Part shown: one piece after another, positions 21,639 through 32,681 of the stretch | Layout of the letters: each line of letters starts with the position of its first letter | How positions within the stretch are numbered: the first letter of the stretch is position 1 | DNA from: Hanleya hanleyi | Taxonomy: Eukaryota > Mollusca > Polyplacophora > Lepidopleurida > Hanleyidae | Direction: 5' to 3' | Assembly (NCBI GenBank): GCA_036873755.1 | Contig: JAVTVY010025205.1 | Coordinates: forward strand, 42,071 to 106,070 | Length of the DNA stretch: 64,000 bases | Translations under genes and position numbers: made by a program | Notes under the pieces: model-generated | What the model was told of the DNA's origin: nothing | The model's input: only the letters and a program-made list of their open reading frames with translations | Database searches by the model: none

Positions 21639-22244
21639 TTCTATTTGCGGACTCTGAATGTTAGAATACACCTTAATGATCCAAGACCCTACCTCCAATC
21701 TGCTGCAGCTATACCGATGACTACACTCTATTCTATAGAACGCATGCCTTCGGTCAGCGTCGTTATGCTGGTTGTCTCGGCATTGTCGGAGCATGCGCCG
21801 TATACATCCTGATCCTTGTATCTTATTACGTGGGATGGAATCGATGACTGTCAAGCGCCAATACTGACTCACACGTGGTTTACGATTGGGCCACGCAGAT
21901 TACCGTTGCAATATCTTTGAAGTTCTGGTCACCTCTCAATTGCGTTGTCCTCAAAAACTATACGATGCCGGTATTCCTGATTTTTTTGCGTTTATGTTCA
22001 AACTATGCATGGAATAAAACTTTCTGGACATGGAATACTTACAGACCACACGATGTTATGTCATAACTTGTCAAAGGACAACAGCTTTATTCCAACATTT
22101 TCGAATGCGAATTCCTTCAAGCTCCAGGAATTCATTTGGCACTAATTATATTTTAGTAGTTTCGCGGTAATAACGTCTCTCATAGAAAACATTTATTGTG
22201 CATCTTCTCGATATGTGAAGCAGTCTGATTAAAATGAGACTGAT

Positions 22245-22292
22245 CATGCCGCTCCGCTCATTGTCCGACATACAGATGAGCGGAGCGGCATG
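22245..22292. repeat. Perfect 17-bp stem hairpin
   Basis: CATGCCGCTCCGCTCAT at 22245-22261 is followed after 14 bases by its exact reverse complement at 22276-22292. Flanking A/T runs extend the symmetry imperfectly. It may be a small palindromic repeat or a recombination scar. Confidence 0.85.
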
Positions 22293-22346
22293 ACATGTTT
22301 TATTTTAATAAGACTGTATGTGAAGTGAATGTTATTCATACAATAC

Positions 22347-22508
22347 AGGTACAATAAAAGCGAACCTGAGATACAACACATATCACGAATCGTTAGATTC
22401 TTGGTATGTGCTTTAGAATAGGTTAACCAGAAGACTATTCTGTGAAGTCATGTGACGCAGTCAGTATGTCGGCACCTCTTCCCACTTCCCTTATATATGT
22501 TGTAATTG
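22347..22508. repeat. Second copy of a dispersed 160-bp repeat
   Basis: This is nearly identical to 13009-13170 inside the foldback's right arm. It starts CAGGTACAATAAAAGCG, contains ATACAACACATATCACGAAT and ends TATATATGTTGTAAT. The two copies are in the same orientation. They differ at only a few positions, so the family moved recently. Confidence 0.85.
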
Positions 22509-22604
22509 TCCCACTATATAAATAGTAGTAAATAATAATAACTAGATTCTGAACGATCCAGCGTCTATATGTCGAGCTGACGTTGCGACATTAATCAAAT
22601 GCGG

Positions 22605-22870
22605 CTATGCCTTTAACAGATTTAATAGGATTACATCAATGTAGTCAATATTTCGATACAAAATCAAGTCACCTTTCATGGAAGGTGCTTGAAAACGCAC
22701 ACTGAACCTTTGGTGACCGTCGTTTGATACTTGTACTGAGAAATTTTTCCATTTTCCCATCGTCCGTTTTTGTAACCTCTTCAACTGTCCATGTATCTGA
22801 CAATAGCTGCCATGAGGTATCTTCATTTTATCCAGCCACTTTCTACGTTCCCACTTCGAACAGTGGGAAC
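22605..22870 (-). CDS. Possible coding fragment of unknown function
   Basis: A minus-strand frame reads CSKWERRKWLDKMKIPHGSY, continues QIHGQLKRLQKRTMGKWKNF through SVRFQAPSMKG, and stops at 22605. It is basic, lacks low complexity and looks protein-like, but no domain is recognised. Its upstream end runs into the 37-bp hairpin, so the coding sequence is partly duplicated in inverted form and probably broken. Confidence 0.3.
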
Positions 22871-22898
22871 GTAGAAATTGGCTGGATAAAATGAAGAT
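22819..22898. repeat. Near-perfect 37-bp inverted repeat with 6-base loop
   Basis: Arms 22819-22855 and 22862-22898 are reverse complements except at one position, with TCGAAC between them. Both arms are flanked by GCCATGAGG in direct orientation. This pattern suggests a snap-back copying event. A small-RNA hairpin is a less likely alternative. Confidence 0.9.
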
Positions 22899-23044
22899 GC
22901 CATGAGGAAGCTGTCATTCATGATGTATGCTCTTCTTTGCTATAGAATTATGGACAGACGTCAAATCTGACATTCAGTTCCGTCGTCCACATGGTTAGAT
23001 TACATGTTATTTGGAATTATTTTTGAGAGAGAAAGAATAAATTG

Positions 23045-23115
23045 GTCGTCAGAGGGGTTGGAACCCACGACCACGACTTAACACGCCGATGCTCTACCGA
23101 CGGAGCTATGACGGC
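23045..23115 (-). tRNA. tRNA-like sequence, possible tRNA-Asn(GTT) relic or SINE head
   Basis: The minus strand folds as a tRNA. The 7-bp acceptor GCCGTCA/TGACGAC has one mismatch. The D arm is TAGCTCCGTCGGTAGAGCA, the anticodon loop GTGTTAA suggests GTT, and the T loop is TTCCAAC with one stem mismatch. Two or three stem mismatches and the unusual anticodon stem argue for a pseudogene or the head of a tRNA-derived SINE. Confidence 0.5.
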
Positions 23116-24212
23116 CCATATAGGTATTACACCCATGGATTGCCCCTGTGATGACACATATTCAGATTCGTTTGTTGGCGCAAACACAAATCACATTGGT
23201 TAAGGCCAGTAACAGTATACATGAACAAGTGTAGGATTTGACATGCCTCAACAGAGGCTCGAATTGTTTACAATTATATCGAAACTGGTGCATGTCAATC
23301 TACTGGTACAGAATATCAGCTGACCCTCCTGTCGAAGCTTTGTATTACAAAGAGCCATGGCCCCTTTGCCCAGGTAGCGGCCCATACATACTGCGCACTA
23401 ACACGCATCCAACCCAGCTGGTGGTCGGTAAACAAAGGCGACATACTACGCCCTGGGACGCGCTCAGACGAGGATTTTTTAAGGCCAACCAAAGAAAATT
23501 ATTTGTTGAAGGGATTTTGTTTTTTATGACATACCGTTGCTATTAACACAAAATATTCTGGTATACAACCGTGTTCTAGAATGAAAATAAGCAGGTCAAA
23601 TATAGGTGTTGCGAATTCGTACTGGAGAGGTTATATCTACAGCAGTTTTTACTCATTTGTGTCCCTGATCTGCATAAACCGAAACAAAAATGTGCGGAAA
23701 CGTTCTGGTAACAGTAACTGACTTGACTAGCAGTCACTCGTGGACAGCCCAATGTTGAGTAAGTCTGTATCTTTTGTTACATCGTCGCATAGGTCGGAGT
23801 ATTTGTCCTCCTTTGTTCCCATGTTTCTGTGGTATAGGTGTGATGCTCAACAGTAATTTCTGGCTTGGCCTGACCTTGTCTGAAATATCGCCTGTTGGTA
23901 CCGTCTGTGAGAACTAGTGTGCATGCAAAAATATAACTTCAGAACTTCTGTTGATGGTTCATACGCATAATATAAGAAAATGTGTAGTAATCTATCTGCA
24001 CACGACAGTGATTTATATTAAGCTGTCATCGATACTAGCCGTCGTGAAAAACAGTTAGAACGATCAATGATCAATGCTAATGAAATTAATTATCTTGCAT
24101 AATTAGTTCCAAGCTTCATACTATTAATAGCTATTTCTTTTGATAATATTCCGGATGGGGAAATGCCAAAAGTTACATAAAACGGAGAAAAAAATGATCA
24201 CATTATAAATGA

Positions 24213-24298
24213 TAAAAATGGGGCTCGAACCCGCAACGATGAAAAACGGCCTATCTGCGGACTCAAGCCCACGTCTAACCTATTGAGCTATTAGATAT
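24213..24298 (-). mobile_element. tRNA-Ser/Leu-like SINE head
   Basis: On the minus strand TAGCTCAATAGGTTAGA forms an A-box/D-arm region. It is followed by GTGGGCTTGAGTCCGCA as an anticodon-type arm, a long variable region and GCGGGTTCGAGCCCC as B box/T arm. The acceptor stem does not close well, so this is more likely a SINE or tRNA relic than a functional tRNA. The surroundings (23120-24212) hold no recognisable gene. Confidence 0.5.
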
Positions 24299-24426
24299 TC
24301 ATAGCTTCGTGTCACTTCGAATAGAAAACACATTTGTGGCAACAAGACGACCCATAAAATATTTTTTAATTTCATTTTTAGTGATCAAGGCAAGTCAGAA
24401 CCAAAATATATTTATGGTTAAACTGT

Positions 24427-26223
24427 ATGGAATTGATAGGCTCGAATGAAATGTTTTTCAAAACTAAGACAAAATCCAGGACTATTCCTAGTGTGGTAAC
24501 ATTAAACGGTGAATCTAAGAGTGAACCAATTGACAAATCAGACATGTTCAGTAAATATTTTAAAACTATGTTCACCCCAAAATCTGACAATCGAATATAC
24601 CCTGATATTCCGACTTTCGAACACCCTAATTTGTGCGATATCGAACTGCAAGTGGAAGAAGTGGAGATTGTTCTTAGAAATTTGAATGTGAATAAAGCCA
24701 GTGGCCCGGACGATCTGCCAGCGAGAATTCTTAGAGAATGCTCGCGTGAACTGGCACCATCACTGACCTCCCTATTCAATAAGTCATTGAAGTCTGGCTA
24801 TCTACCTGATGAATGGCTGCATGCAAATGTGATGCCTGTCCACAAAAAAGGAGACAAGGCAAATGTGCAGAACTACCGGCCAGTATCACTTCTATGCATA
24901 TGTAGCAAGGTATTGGAGCGGTGTATATTTAATCAAATTTATCCGTGCATTGAATCAATGTTATTCAAATTACAACATGGGTTTGTCAAAGGCCGTTCGA
25001 CGACAACACAACTCACGCAAATTTTACATGCTGTAGGCCAGGTAATCGACAATTCGGGACAAGTCGATATCCTTTACCTTGATTTTTCCAAGGCCTTCGA
25101 CTCTGTCCCACATGATCTTTTACTACACAAACTCCAAATGTTTGGTTTCAGTGGAGGTTTATTACAATGGTGTGCTGGGTACCTATCAAATCGTAAACAG
25201 CGTGTAGTAATAGAAGGTACACAATCAAATTGGGAGGACGTCATTTCTGGGGTACCACAAGGTTCTATTCTAGGCCCCTTAATGTTCCTCATGTATATTA
25301 ACGATATGCCCGAATGCGTCAGTGAGCTTTCTACCTTCGCTCTTTTTGCAGATGATGCTAAATGCATGAGAACTATCAACAACATAAATGATTCAATAGC
25401 TTTTCAAGTAGACATAACTAATCTATATTATTGGAGTCTAAAATGGGAAATGAAATTCAATGTTGACAAGTGCAAATTATTGAGAGTCACGAGAAAACGT
25501 AAGCCAATTATGGCTGATTATTTCTTGAATGGTACCCGGCTAGAAATTGTCAATTCAATGAAAGACCTTGGCGTAATAATATCATCGGACTTATCGTGGT
25601 CAGAGCATACAAACGTTGCTGTTACCAAGGCAAATAGAATGCTAGGACTCCTAAAGAGAACTTGTGGAGATAACCTATCGGTTAAAGCTAAAAAATGTCT
25701 GTATATAGCCTTTGTCAGAAGCAATGTTGAATATTCCACACAATCGTGGAGTGTTCCTACTAAAAAATGTCTACTTCATATTGAAGGTGTCCAGAGAAGA
25801 GCATCTAAATTTGTGCTGGGCTATCAAAATTGTTCTGAGCTCAGCTATAAAGAAAGGCTCGTTCAACTGAACCTATTACCCCTTTCATATCGCAGGGAAC
25901 TGAACGATATTATTTTCATGGCAAAGTGTAATGCGGGTGAATTCGACGTTGATCTCTATAAATTTTTAACTTACAGAGACGTGGAACGACTCCTACTTAA
26001 AATGCCGCGATTCCGTACGGAGACCTTTCGTCATTCGTTTTTTAACAGAATTTACTATATTTTGAACGACATTCCCCAAGACTTTTATCCCTTCTGTTCC
26101 ATTGCCAGTTTTAAAGCAAATTTAAAGAAACATTTTCATAATTTATTGAGAGTTAAGTTTTTATCTGACCATTCGTGCACTTGGGTGAGCCACTGTCACT
26201 GCCCAGCGTGTCGAAGAATTTGA
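24427..26223 (+). mobile_element. 5'-truncated non-LTR (LINE) retrotransposon, reverse transcriptase ORF
   Basis: One uninterrupted 598-codon frame encodes a non-LTR reverse transcriptase. Landmarks are NKASGPDDLPARIL, VMPVHKKGDKANVQNYRPVS, a YLDFSKAFDSVPH motif A, SGVPQGSILGPLMF, catalytic FADD at residues 307-310, and a C-terminal Cys/His end (CHCPACRR). The pattern fits the Jockey/CR1-like assemblage; the exact clade is uncertain. The N-terminal apurinic endonuclease domain is missing, so this is a 5'-truncated copy as usual for target-primed reverse transcription. It ends in an A-rich AATAAA tail to about 26420. The domain has no stops or frameshifts, which implies recent insertion. Confidence 0.9.
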
Positions 26224-27667
26224 ATGCTACAATAGTGTTGCTTTGTATATAAAATGTTGCAGCCATATTTATTCATATTTATATGTTGTAATTACTTTGC
26301 ATATTTTTATATTGTTATATTTGTTATGGGAGTCACTGTCTCATATAGGTGTTTTTCACCTGTGTGACATCCCGGACTGTAATGTCAAAGTTCAATAAAT
26401 AAAAAATAAAAAAATAAATATGAATGAATTGGCTTTTATTCTGGTTCTTGACTGCCTACTATACAAATTTCTTTCCAAAAGAGCTTAAAATACGTCCAAT
26501 TTATTGAAAATGAGATTTCGACACGTTTTTAACTTGCAATCCGATCCTTGCTCGAAACAAGCTTACCTCGTTTTCTTTAAATATTAGAACTTAAGGATGT
26601 GTACTATTGGGTATATTGCTTCAAAAATAACACTTCCATAACATTTTTCCAAAGGGCCTAGCTGTGGGCCGATGGCTAGGGAAAGGGGTCATGGCTCTTT
26701 ATCAAATACTCTCGTGATTTTAAAACTATCACATTGTAAAAGATACTCTGGTGATTTTAAAACTATCACATTGTAAAAGTTTGGTGAACAATATCCGAGA
26801 ATGATATTCAGAATTGGGGACGGTCAGACCCCAATTCACGAAATAGTGACAATCTTAGATCAGCATTATTTGAACAATGCATAACAAAATGATATTCATC
26901 CCCAATATAGAGCCCTCACATAAACACGTTATGTTATTTGGGTTGTCCGGAAGGAACATTTTCGTTCAATTCATAAACAAGCCACCACAGATTTCGATTC
27001 TTTTCTGATCGAAGCTAGGTATACCACTAATACTATTATAACAATGCTAATCTCTAAAATAATTAGATTGAAAAGTCAATCTATCAGATTGGAATTAGTG
27101 ACCAATCTATTCGATTGAATATTCCACCTATTAGATTGAAAATGTCAATACAGTACATTGAATTTTCTGTCTACAATATAGATTCATTTTACAATTTTCA
27201 CTCTATCTGTTATTTTCAATCCAATAAAAGATTGGTCACAAACTGTCAAATCAACTATTCTTTCTCAGGAAAGTTCATTCCACATCCAGATCACATGGGT
27301 TTGTGGCAGCTTTTCATATTTGCCAAATACCATCCTACACGTAACTTTTGCGAGGCTACATTGTCACTACGCAGGTTTCCTTCAGTTAGCTACACAGATT
27401 GAACGGTAACGGATGGTATAACTATGTGTATTTGCCGTAAAGAGAATGATGGCGAGGTCGTTGCTGTGGCGCTGGTTATTCTATACAGCAATTACATCAT
27501 TTGTTGTTCCAAACCTGCCAAACATCATGTACATATTGGGCTACTTGCGTATTCTCCGGCTTATTTCTTGACAGCAAAATCGGAGTAAACGCTGAAACTG
27601 ATACGAGGTCTGCCTACCAACATCCTAGCCCCGACATATCAGAATTATTAAATACCATGTTGGGCCT
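26224..27667. other. LINE 3' tail, then no recognised gene
   Basis: Up to about 26420 this is the LINE 3' untranslated region and AATAAA-rich tail. A 37-bp direct duplication (ATACTCTNGTGATTTTAAAA...) lies at about 26705-26779. The rest is unique AT-rich sequence with several ATTAGATTGAAAA-type short repeats at 27060-27160. Confidence 0.6.
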
Positions 27668-28077
27668 CCCTTACTGTCCAGAAGTGTCACACTTCATGTG
27701 AAGTGTACCTAGAAGTGCCTCTGAAGAGTACACTGAAAAGGCACTTCAACAACAGAGAAAAATACTGGCACACTTCATAGGTACTTCATTAGAAAAAGGC
27801 AGCAGCCGAGGGACTCCTCAAAGACACTTCATGGGCTTTGTCAATTTCATAGCAAAAAAAGAGGGACTTCAGAGACACTTCTGAGACTTGGTTTTTGTTC
27901 GGCATAATCTAAGGTACTCTTCAAAGACACTTCATGGACTTTGTCAGTTCTTCAGCAAAACTTGGGGGACTTCAGGGACACTTCTGAGACTTAGTATTGT
28001 TCGCCATAATCTAAGGTACTCTTCAAAGACACTTCTTGGACTTTGTCAGTTTTATAGCATAACTTTTTATGCATAAA

Positions 28078-28285
28078 AATTTGAAAAATCCTATAAGATT
28101 CTAAAAAAATCATATAAGATTCTAAAATATCCTATAAGATTCTGAAAAATCATATAAGATTCTGAAAAAATCCTATAAGAATAAAAAAATCCTATAACAT
28201 TCTAAAAAATCCTATAAGATTCTGAAAATCCTGTAAGGTTCTAAAAAATCCTATAAGATTCTGAAAAATTCTATAAGATTCAACC
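28078..28285. repeat. 22-24-bp minisatellite, about nine copies
   Basis: Units read AATCCTATAAGATTCTRAAA with small indels. The array lies just inside the left subterminal region of the 3.6-kb element. Confidence 0.9.
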
Positions 28286-30084
28286 CAATAGGATTTCTAG
28301 ATTATTGGAATTTTCCCACAAACTGTTACAGTAACATAACATTATAAATTAGAACTACATGTATACAAGTTTCAATGATATTAATTAGCTCTGGGAATAT
28401 CCCAGCTTAAAGTTGGCTGATTTGATTTCACTCAGTGACATCGAATCTCATTTCAATGAAACCACTAAACATCAGATTTGTACTTCACAGTTCAAAATAG
28501 CTGCAACTGTGTAAAATATTCACATGTGATTACCGATCTATTACTCAGAACTGTGAACACTTTTTTGGATCTTTTAAAGTGATCAGTACCATGGGCTTCT
28601 ATTTGAATAAAATAAAGATATTAATAATATCAGTCTCTCACATATTAGTGTTATCAAAACAGTATCATATTAGGTAAGAAATTTTGTTGAATTCAGATTT
28701 TACAATCATTCCAAATCCATGATTTTATAGTAAAATATTGGACAAAATGGGAAAATATTTTTAGAAGAATCAGTTCTAACATAACATCATTTCAGCAACA
28801 AAAAATGCCCATTAAAGAATACTTTATATTATCCTCTTCATTATTATCACTTGTTTAAATATAATATAATATATATAATTTGTTTCTGATAGTCTTTTTC
28901 CTATTAACTGTCTCGTCAAAATGGGTGGAGTTATCTGCCCTTGAAAATTTAATTGAACACCGGGGGCGCCACCAGTCGACAACAAAAAAATGTCTGACAA
29001 CTGCAAAAAATCAGGTGGATTTGATCATGTTGAGCTAGAATTATGGAGGTTTGAAGAACTGTATTGCAGATGGTGATGAGTGCAGCTAGTGATATGGTAA
29101 GTAAAGTATAAATATAACTATAATTTTCCTGTTTTTCTTAACTTAACAAGCAAAGAACTGAGCTGAACAGTGATGTAGACCTGGGAGTATCAGCTATTAT
29201 TATCAACAAGTTACTTGGCATATTAAAAAGTTGATATTGGCCTCAATAAATATTGCTTTCTGGACTGCAGGTTGTAATCACCTTATAATTGCAGTCAAAT
29301 TTAATGGGTCAGCATGGCTTTCACAAAGAAATATCCATATCTCTGTCTCAATATTACTTTCAGATCTACCAAGGCAGTGTGAATTAATTGCCATTGTTAT
29401 GATAGTGTGAATTGGCAGCTTGGAAACCCCAGGCTTGGGGACCTCATATGAAGATTTCCATGCACCCCTGGAGGAAATCCCCTGAGGGTGAGATATTTTT
29501 ATCACAAAACTGCTTGTATATTTCCTGTTCATGTCAAAACAGGTGGATTTAACTGGTTGGGGGGATGGTAGCTCTAAATAAATTATCTTGTTGTTTTGAA
29601 CTGTTTATCGATTTATAAAATTTATTGATTTTTGTTCCTTGCAGAAGATTGTAGAATATTTCCATACCAGATTTTTGACAAAATGGTAAAGAAATATGTT
29701 TTAAAATATATTGATAATAAAATGTTAGCATAACCTATTTTTAGCTGTAATCAGAAAAAGTATAATCAATTATGATTTAGACATTTCATCATTATAACAG
29801 GCTATATTCTCCTTGTCTATTGATTGCACTATACCAAAGCTAAGGATCTTCACACACTTCAATTGTACATTTCTACCCACATCTTGAGAAATGAGAACAT
29901 TTCATACGTTCATTTCAAAAATTTAAGAATACAATTTGTGGTTAATAAGCATTCATTTGTTATTTGAAACCCTGTATGGAGATTTAGTTGAACCAGAAAT
30001 TAACAAAGACAAATTATAAAAATTCACATGATTGTTTCTCTTCAATTCTAATGGCTTCTTACATTGTATACCGTCATATTCCAG

Positions 30085-30582
30085 AATACAGCTGCTACAA
30101 GGAACTCGGCTCACTTCAAGCCGCCACTCGACTGACGGCAAATGTAATGAGCACACCTAGGTATGGTTGATTTCTTCAAAGTGTATATTGGTTAGAACGT
30201 CACACAAATTGTTTATCTCCCTTGTTGTATATCATGGAGTATTAAAGAAAGGATAATAGACATCTTCATCAATCTTTTGTAAATCGTACGGATGTATTTC
30301 ATTCTTTACCCTTTATGGTAGTCAACCTATTCAATCATCTTGAGTGTATTAAAAAAAGAAAAACTGGATTGCATGTCATAAGGAACCATATTACTGATCC
30401 GGTTTTAATTATATGCATGTATTTATCGCCACAGGCCAAGAAGTCCACAATTCAGACTGGTGGGTTTCAGCAAAGGTTGGATTACATCCAAGTGGACCTC
30501 AGAGCAACTAAAGCAAACTATCCTTCAAAAGATCTGCTGCTTCAAGTTCAAGTTGGACAAGAACATTGTCACCCTTGAATAA
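30085..30582 (+). CDS. Possible last two exons of a small unknown gene inside the 3.6-kb element
   Basis: Exon 30085-30160 (after TATTCCAG, ending CCTAG|GTATGG) and exon 30435-30582 (after CGCCACAG) join in phase (AG|G). They read YSCYKELGSLQAATRLTANV, then STPRPRSPQFRLVGFSKGWI, and end KLDKNIVTLE-stop. An AATAAA signal follows at 30603. No domain is recognised. Earlier exons may include a segment ending at a GTAAGT near 29098, but that link was not established. It could be a captured host gene. Confidence 0.35.
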
Positions 30583-31291
30583 TAATACCGTACTAATACT
30601 GCAATAAATTCTCATACCAAAGACTGCATGTAAATACATACATATATAGTACTGTGCTGTATTTTGTCTCAAGGATTTGTGCTAGCGGTTATATAAACTA
30701 CACGTTTCTTGTTAAGAACCATCAGGTTTATTGTAAATATTTCATGATGTACTGTTTTGTCTCACTCCCAGTGTTTTCTCTAAATAAAACATTCTGTGCT
30801 CAAATATATATTTGTGTCTTCTTTTCCGGGAAAGTAAATAGCTCGTGGCTACATATCTTTCATTACACGGATTTGCTATGATAGTAATAAGGTACTTCAA
30901 GAGCACTTCAGAAGTGCTATGAAAGGTATCCTTCTGTAGAAGAGTGGATGAAGTGCCTTGCCATATAAGGACATTGAAGTGCCTCAAATATTCTAATTAG
31001 GTACTTCAAGAGCACTTCAGAAGTGCCTATGAAGGTTACCCTTCTATGGAAGTGACGATGAAGTGCCTTTGCAGTACTAAATTAACATATTTGAGGCACA
31101 TTTCAAAAGTACTTCCAAGTGACTTCATTGTGACTTCAATGCCCTTATATGGCATTGCCACAAAACAATACCCACACTGCAAGCACACTTCTGACTCTGA
31201 GCCTTGCACTTCAAGGTTAAAATATGGCCACACTTTAAAGTTACTTCAAAGTTACTTCAAAGACACTTCTGGACAGTAAGGGTAGTGTAAT

Positions 31292-31412
31292 ATGGGGAAG
31301 GTTAATAGGGTCGATGTGAAAACGGCTCGTGCACAGCTAATCACCAGCGCCGGAAACTTTAATAAAAGCGACAAGCGTGGAAAAGAAGGAATTAGTTTCC
31401 CGAAAATAACAG
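31292..31412 (+). CDS. Possible first coding exon of an unknown gene
   Basis: An ATG nine bases outside the 3.6-kb element's right end opens 40 codons, MGKVNRVDVKTARAQLITSA then GNFNKSDKRGKEGISFPKIT, ending at a strong AG|GTAAGG donor in phase 1. The composition looks coding. No continuing exon was identified before SH3BP5 at 32550. If real, the element inserted right at the gene's 5' end. Confidence 0.35.
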
Positions 31413-31559
31413 GTAAGGAGCATCAAAATGAACTTTTATATGGTACAGGTTACAGCACACGGAGATCAATGAACGACATGTGTGACTATCAACCGAAGGC
31501 ATTATTAATAGGAACAGTTGTGGCTACTACTTTCCCGGTGTATTTCCTTTGAAAACTTG

Positions 31560-32549
31560 ATGATTATCGTCAATTCTCAACAGATTTTAATGAAATATGG
31601 GGGATTTTTTTTGATTTTTTAGTTTATATACTGTGTGAAGTTTCAATGCTGTATGATAAATTGTCTCCGAAATATCGACGAAAACGTCTCGGATATATTA
31701 TCTGGAGTGGAACAGACAGAGTAATTCAATAATAATGTGTGTGTGAATTTCAGGATGATGTGCTTTATTAATTCAAAATCAAGATATTGATATTTTTGTG
31801 ACATCAAACCTGTTACAACAGCAACATTCCATAATAAATGACCAATATCCCAAAATATATGACCCTTGAAATTCTGCTGGAAATGTTCATCTTGTTGACT
31901 TGGGTCCAGTTTCCAACATTGCAAGTCAAGTCCTCCACCAATAGCAACTTCTGTGTGTGTTATTATGCAGAGATTATTCGAAGTAAAGCAATCCTTTATG
32001 TTCATCATATGAACCCAAATAAAGGAATGGACAAAGCAAATACAAGGGAAGTTTCGAACAACAATCAGCTAACCCTGCTAACCGTTTTTGACGTTGTTAA
32101 CTCTTCCAAAACTGACAAATGCCTCCCCACTGCTCTCATTTCAGCAGCAATCGCCAGGCCACCCGCCAACCACACAACCTCTCAGCGGGACTGGATTCTT
32201 CCGCCTATGCTTATAATACATCGCCATCCATTTTACTGGGAGGCACTGGGTACAGGGTTGTCACGAGGAATAACTCATTTAGCGCCCTCTAGTGACAACG
32301 ATTGCCAGACACTGACATTCACTTCCGACTGCTGCTGAAAGATGAGTGATGATTTTGAACAGATTATATGTCAGATATTCATAGACTTCTGTTCAAGATG
32401 TTACTCTATGTCCTTGAAGGTGTAAAAGATCATCTTAGGAGAAGGAAGGCATTCCTGGTCTGTAATCTAACGAACTTGAGCCCCTCGTACCATTTGAACG
32501 TAATCTGAATGCAAATCCTGGCAGTCGATCATTCCCAGGTCAAGGAAAT
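31560..32549. other. Upstream region of SH3BP5, no gene recognised
   Basis: Probable promoter and 5' untranslated region of SH3BP5 lie at its right end. No TATA box close to the start codon was recognised. Confidence 0.4.
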
Positions 32550-32681
32550 ATGGCCGACGTTCAGACTCATTTGCAGAGCCGAGAAAATATGGAACTAGAT
32601 TTCCAACGATCTCGTGCTCGCCATATATCATCAGGAAGTGGACATGAATTCGAAGACGAATCCCTTGATCCAAGAGTTCAG
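32550..32681 (+). CDS. SH3BP5: SH3BP5 exon 1
   Basis: The ATG at 32550 starts MADVQTHLQSRENMELDFQR; 44 codons end at CAG|GTAACG in phase 0. The acidic EFEDESLDPRVQ end leads directly into the coiled coil, as in the family. The intron of 3542 bp that follows contains a 916-bp inverted-repeat element. Confidence 0.9.

Larger units (their letters stand above)
27668..31282. mobile_element. 3.6-kb DNA element with CCCTTACTGTCCAGAAGTG inverted ends
   Basis: CCCTTACTGTCCAGAAGTG at 27668 recurs exactly inverted, ending at 31282. Both subterminal regions (about 27690-28065 and 30885-31270) are crowded with AAGTGNCT/GACACTTC copies, many as tandem 109-122-bp blocks; such clusters are typical transposase-binding regions. 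No transposase is recognised. The interior holds a minisatellite and a possible short spliced gene. A target duplication was not clear. Possibly a non-autonomous or gene-carrying DNA transposon. Confidence 0.72.

Noticed and set aside
21371..21872. 165-codon minus-strand frame taken as a single protein
   Set aside because: Phase and similarity show that coding sequence ends at the splice donor at 21515; the part beyond it is intron.
22245..22292. 17-bp hairpin as a transcription terminator
   Set aside because: Intrinsic stem-loop terminators are bacterial; this is an animal nuclear region.
27690..31280. Regular short repeats as a CRISPR array
   Set aside because: Repeats are degenerate, unevenly spaced and present at both ends of an inverted-repeat element in a eukaryotic genome.
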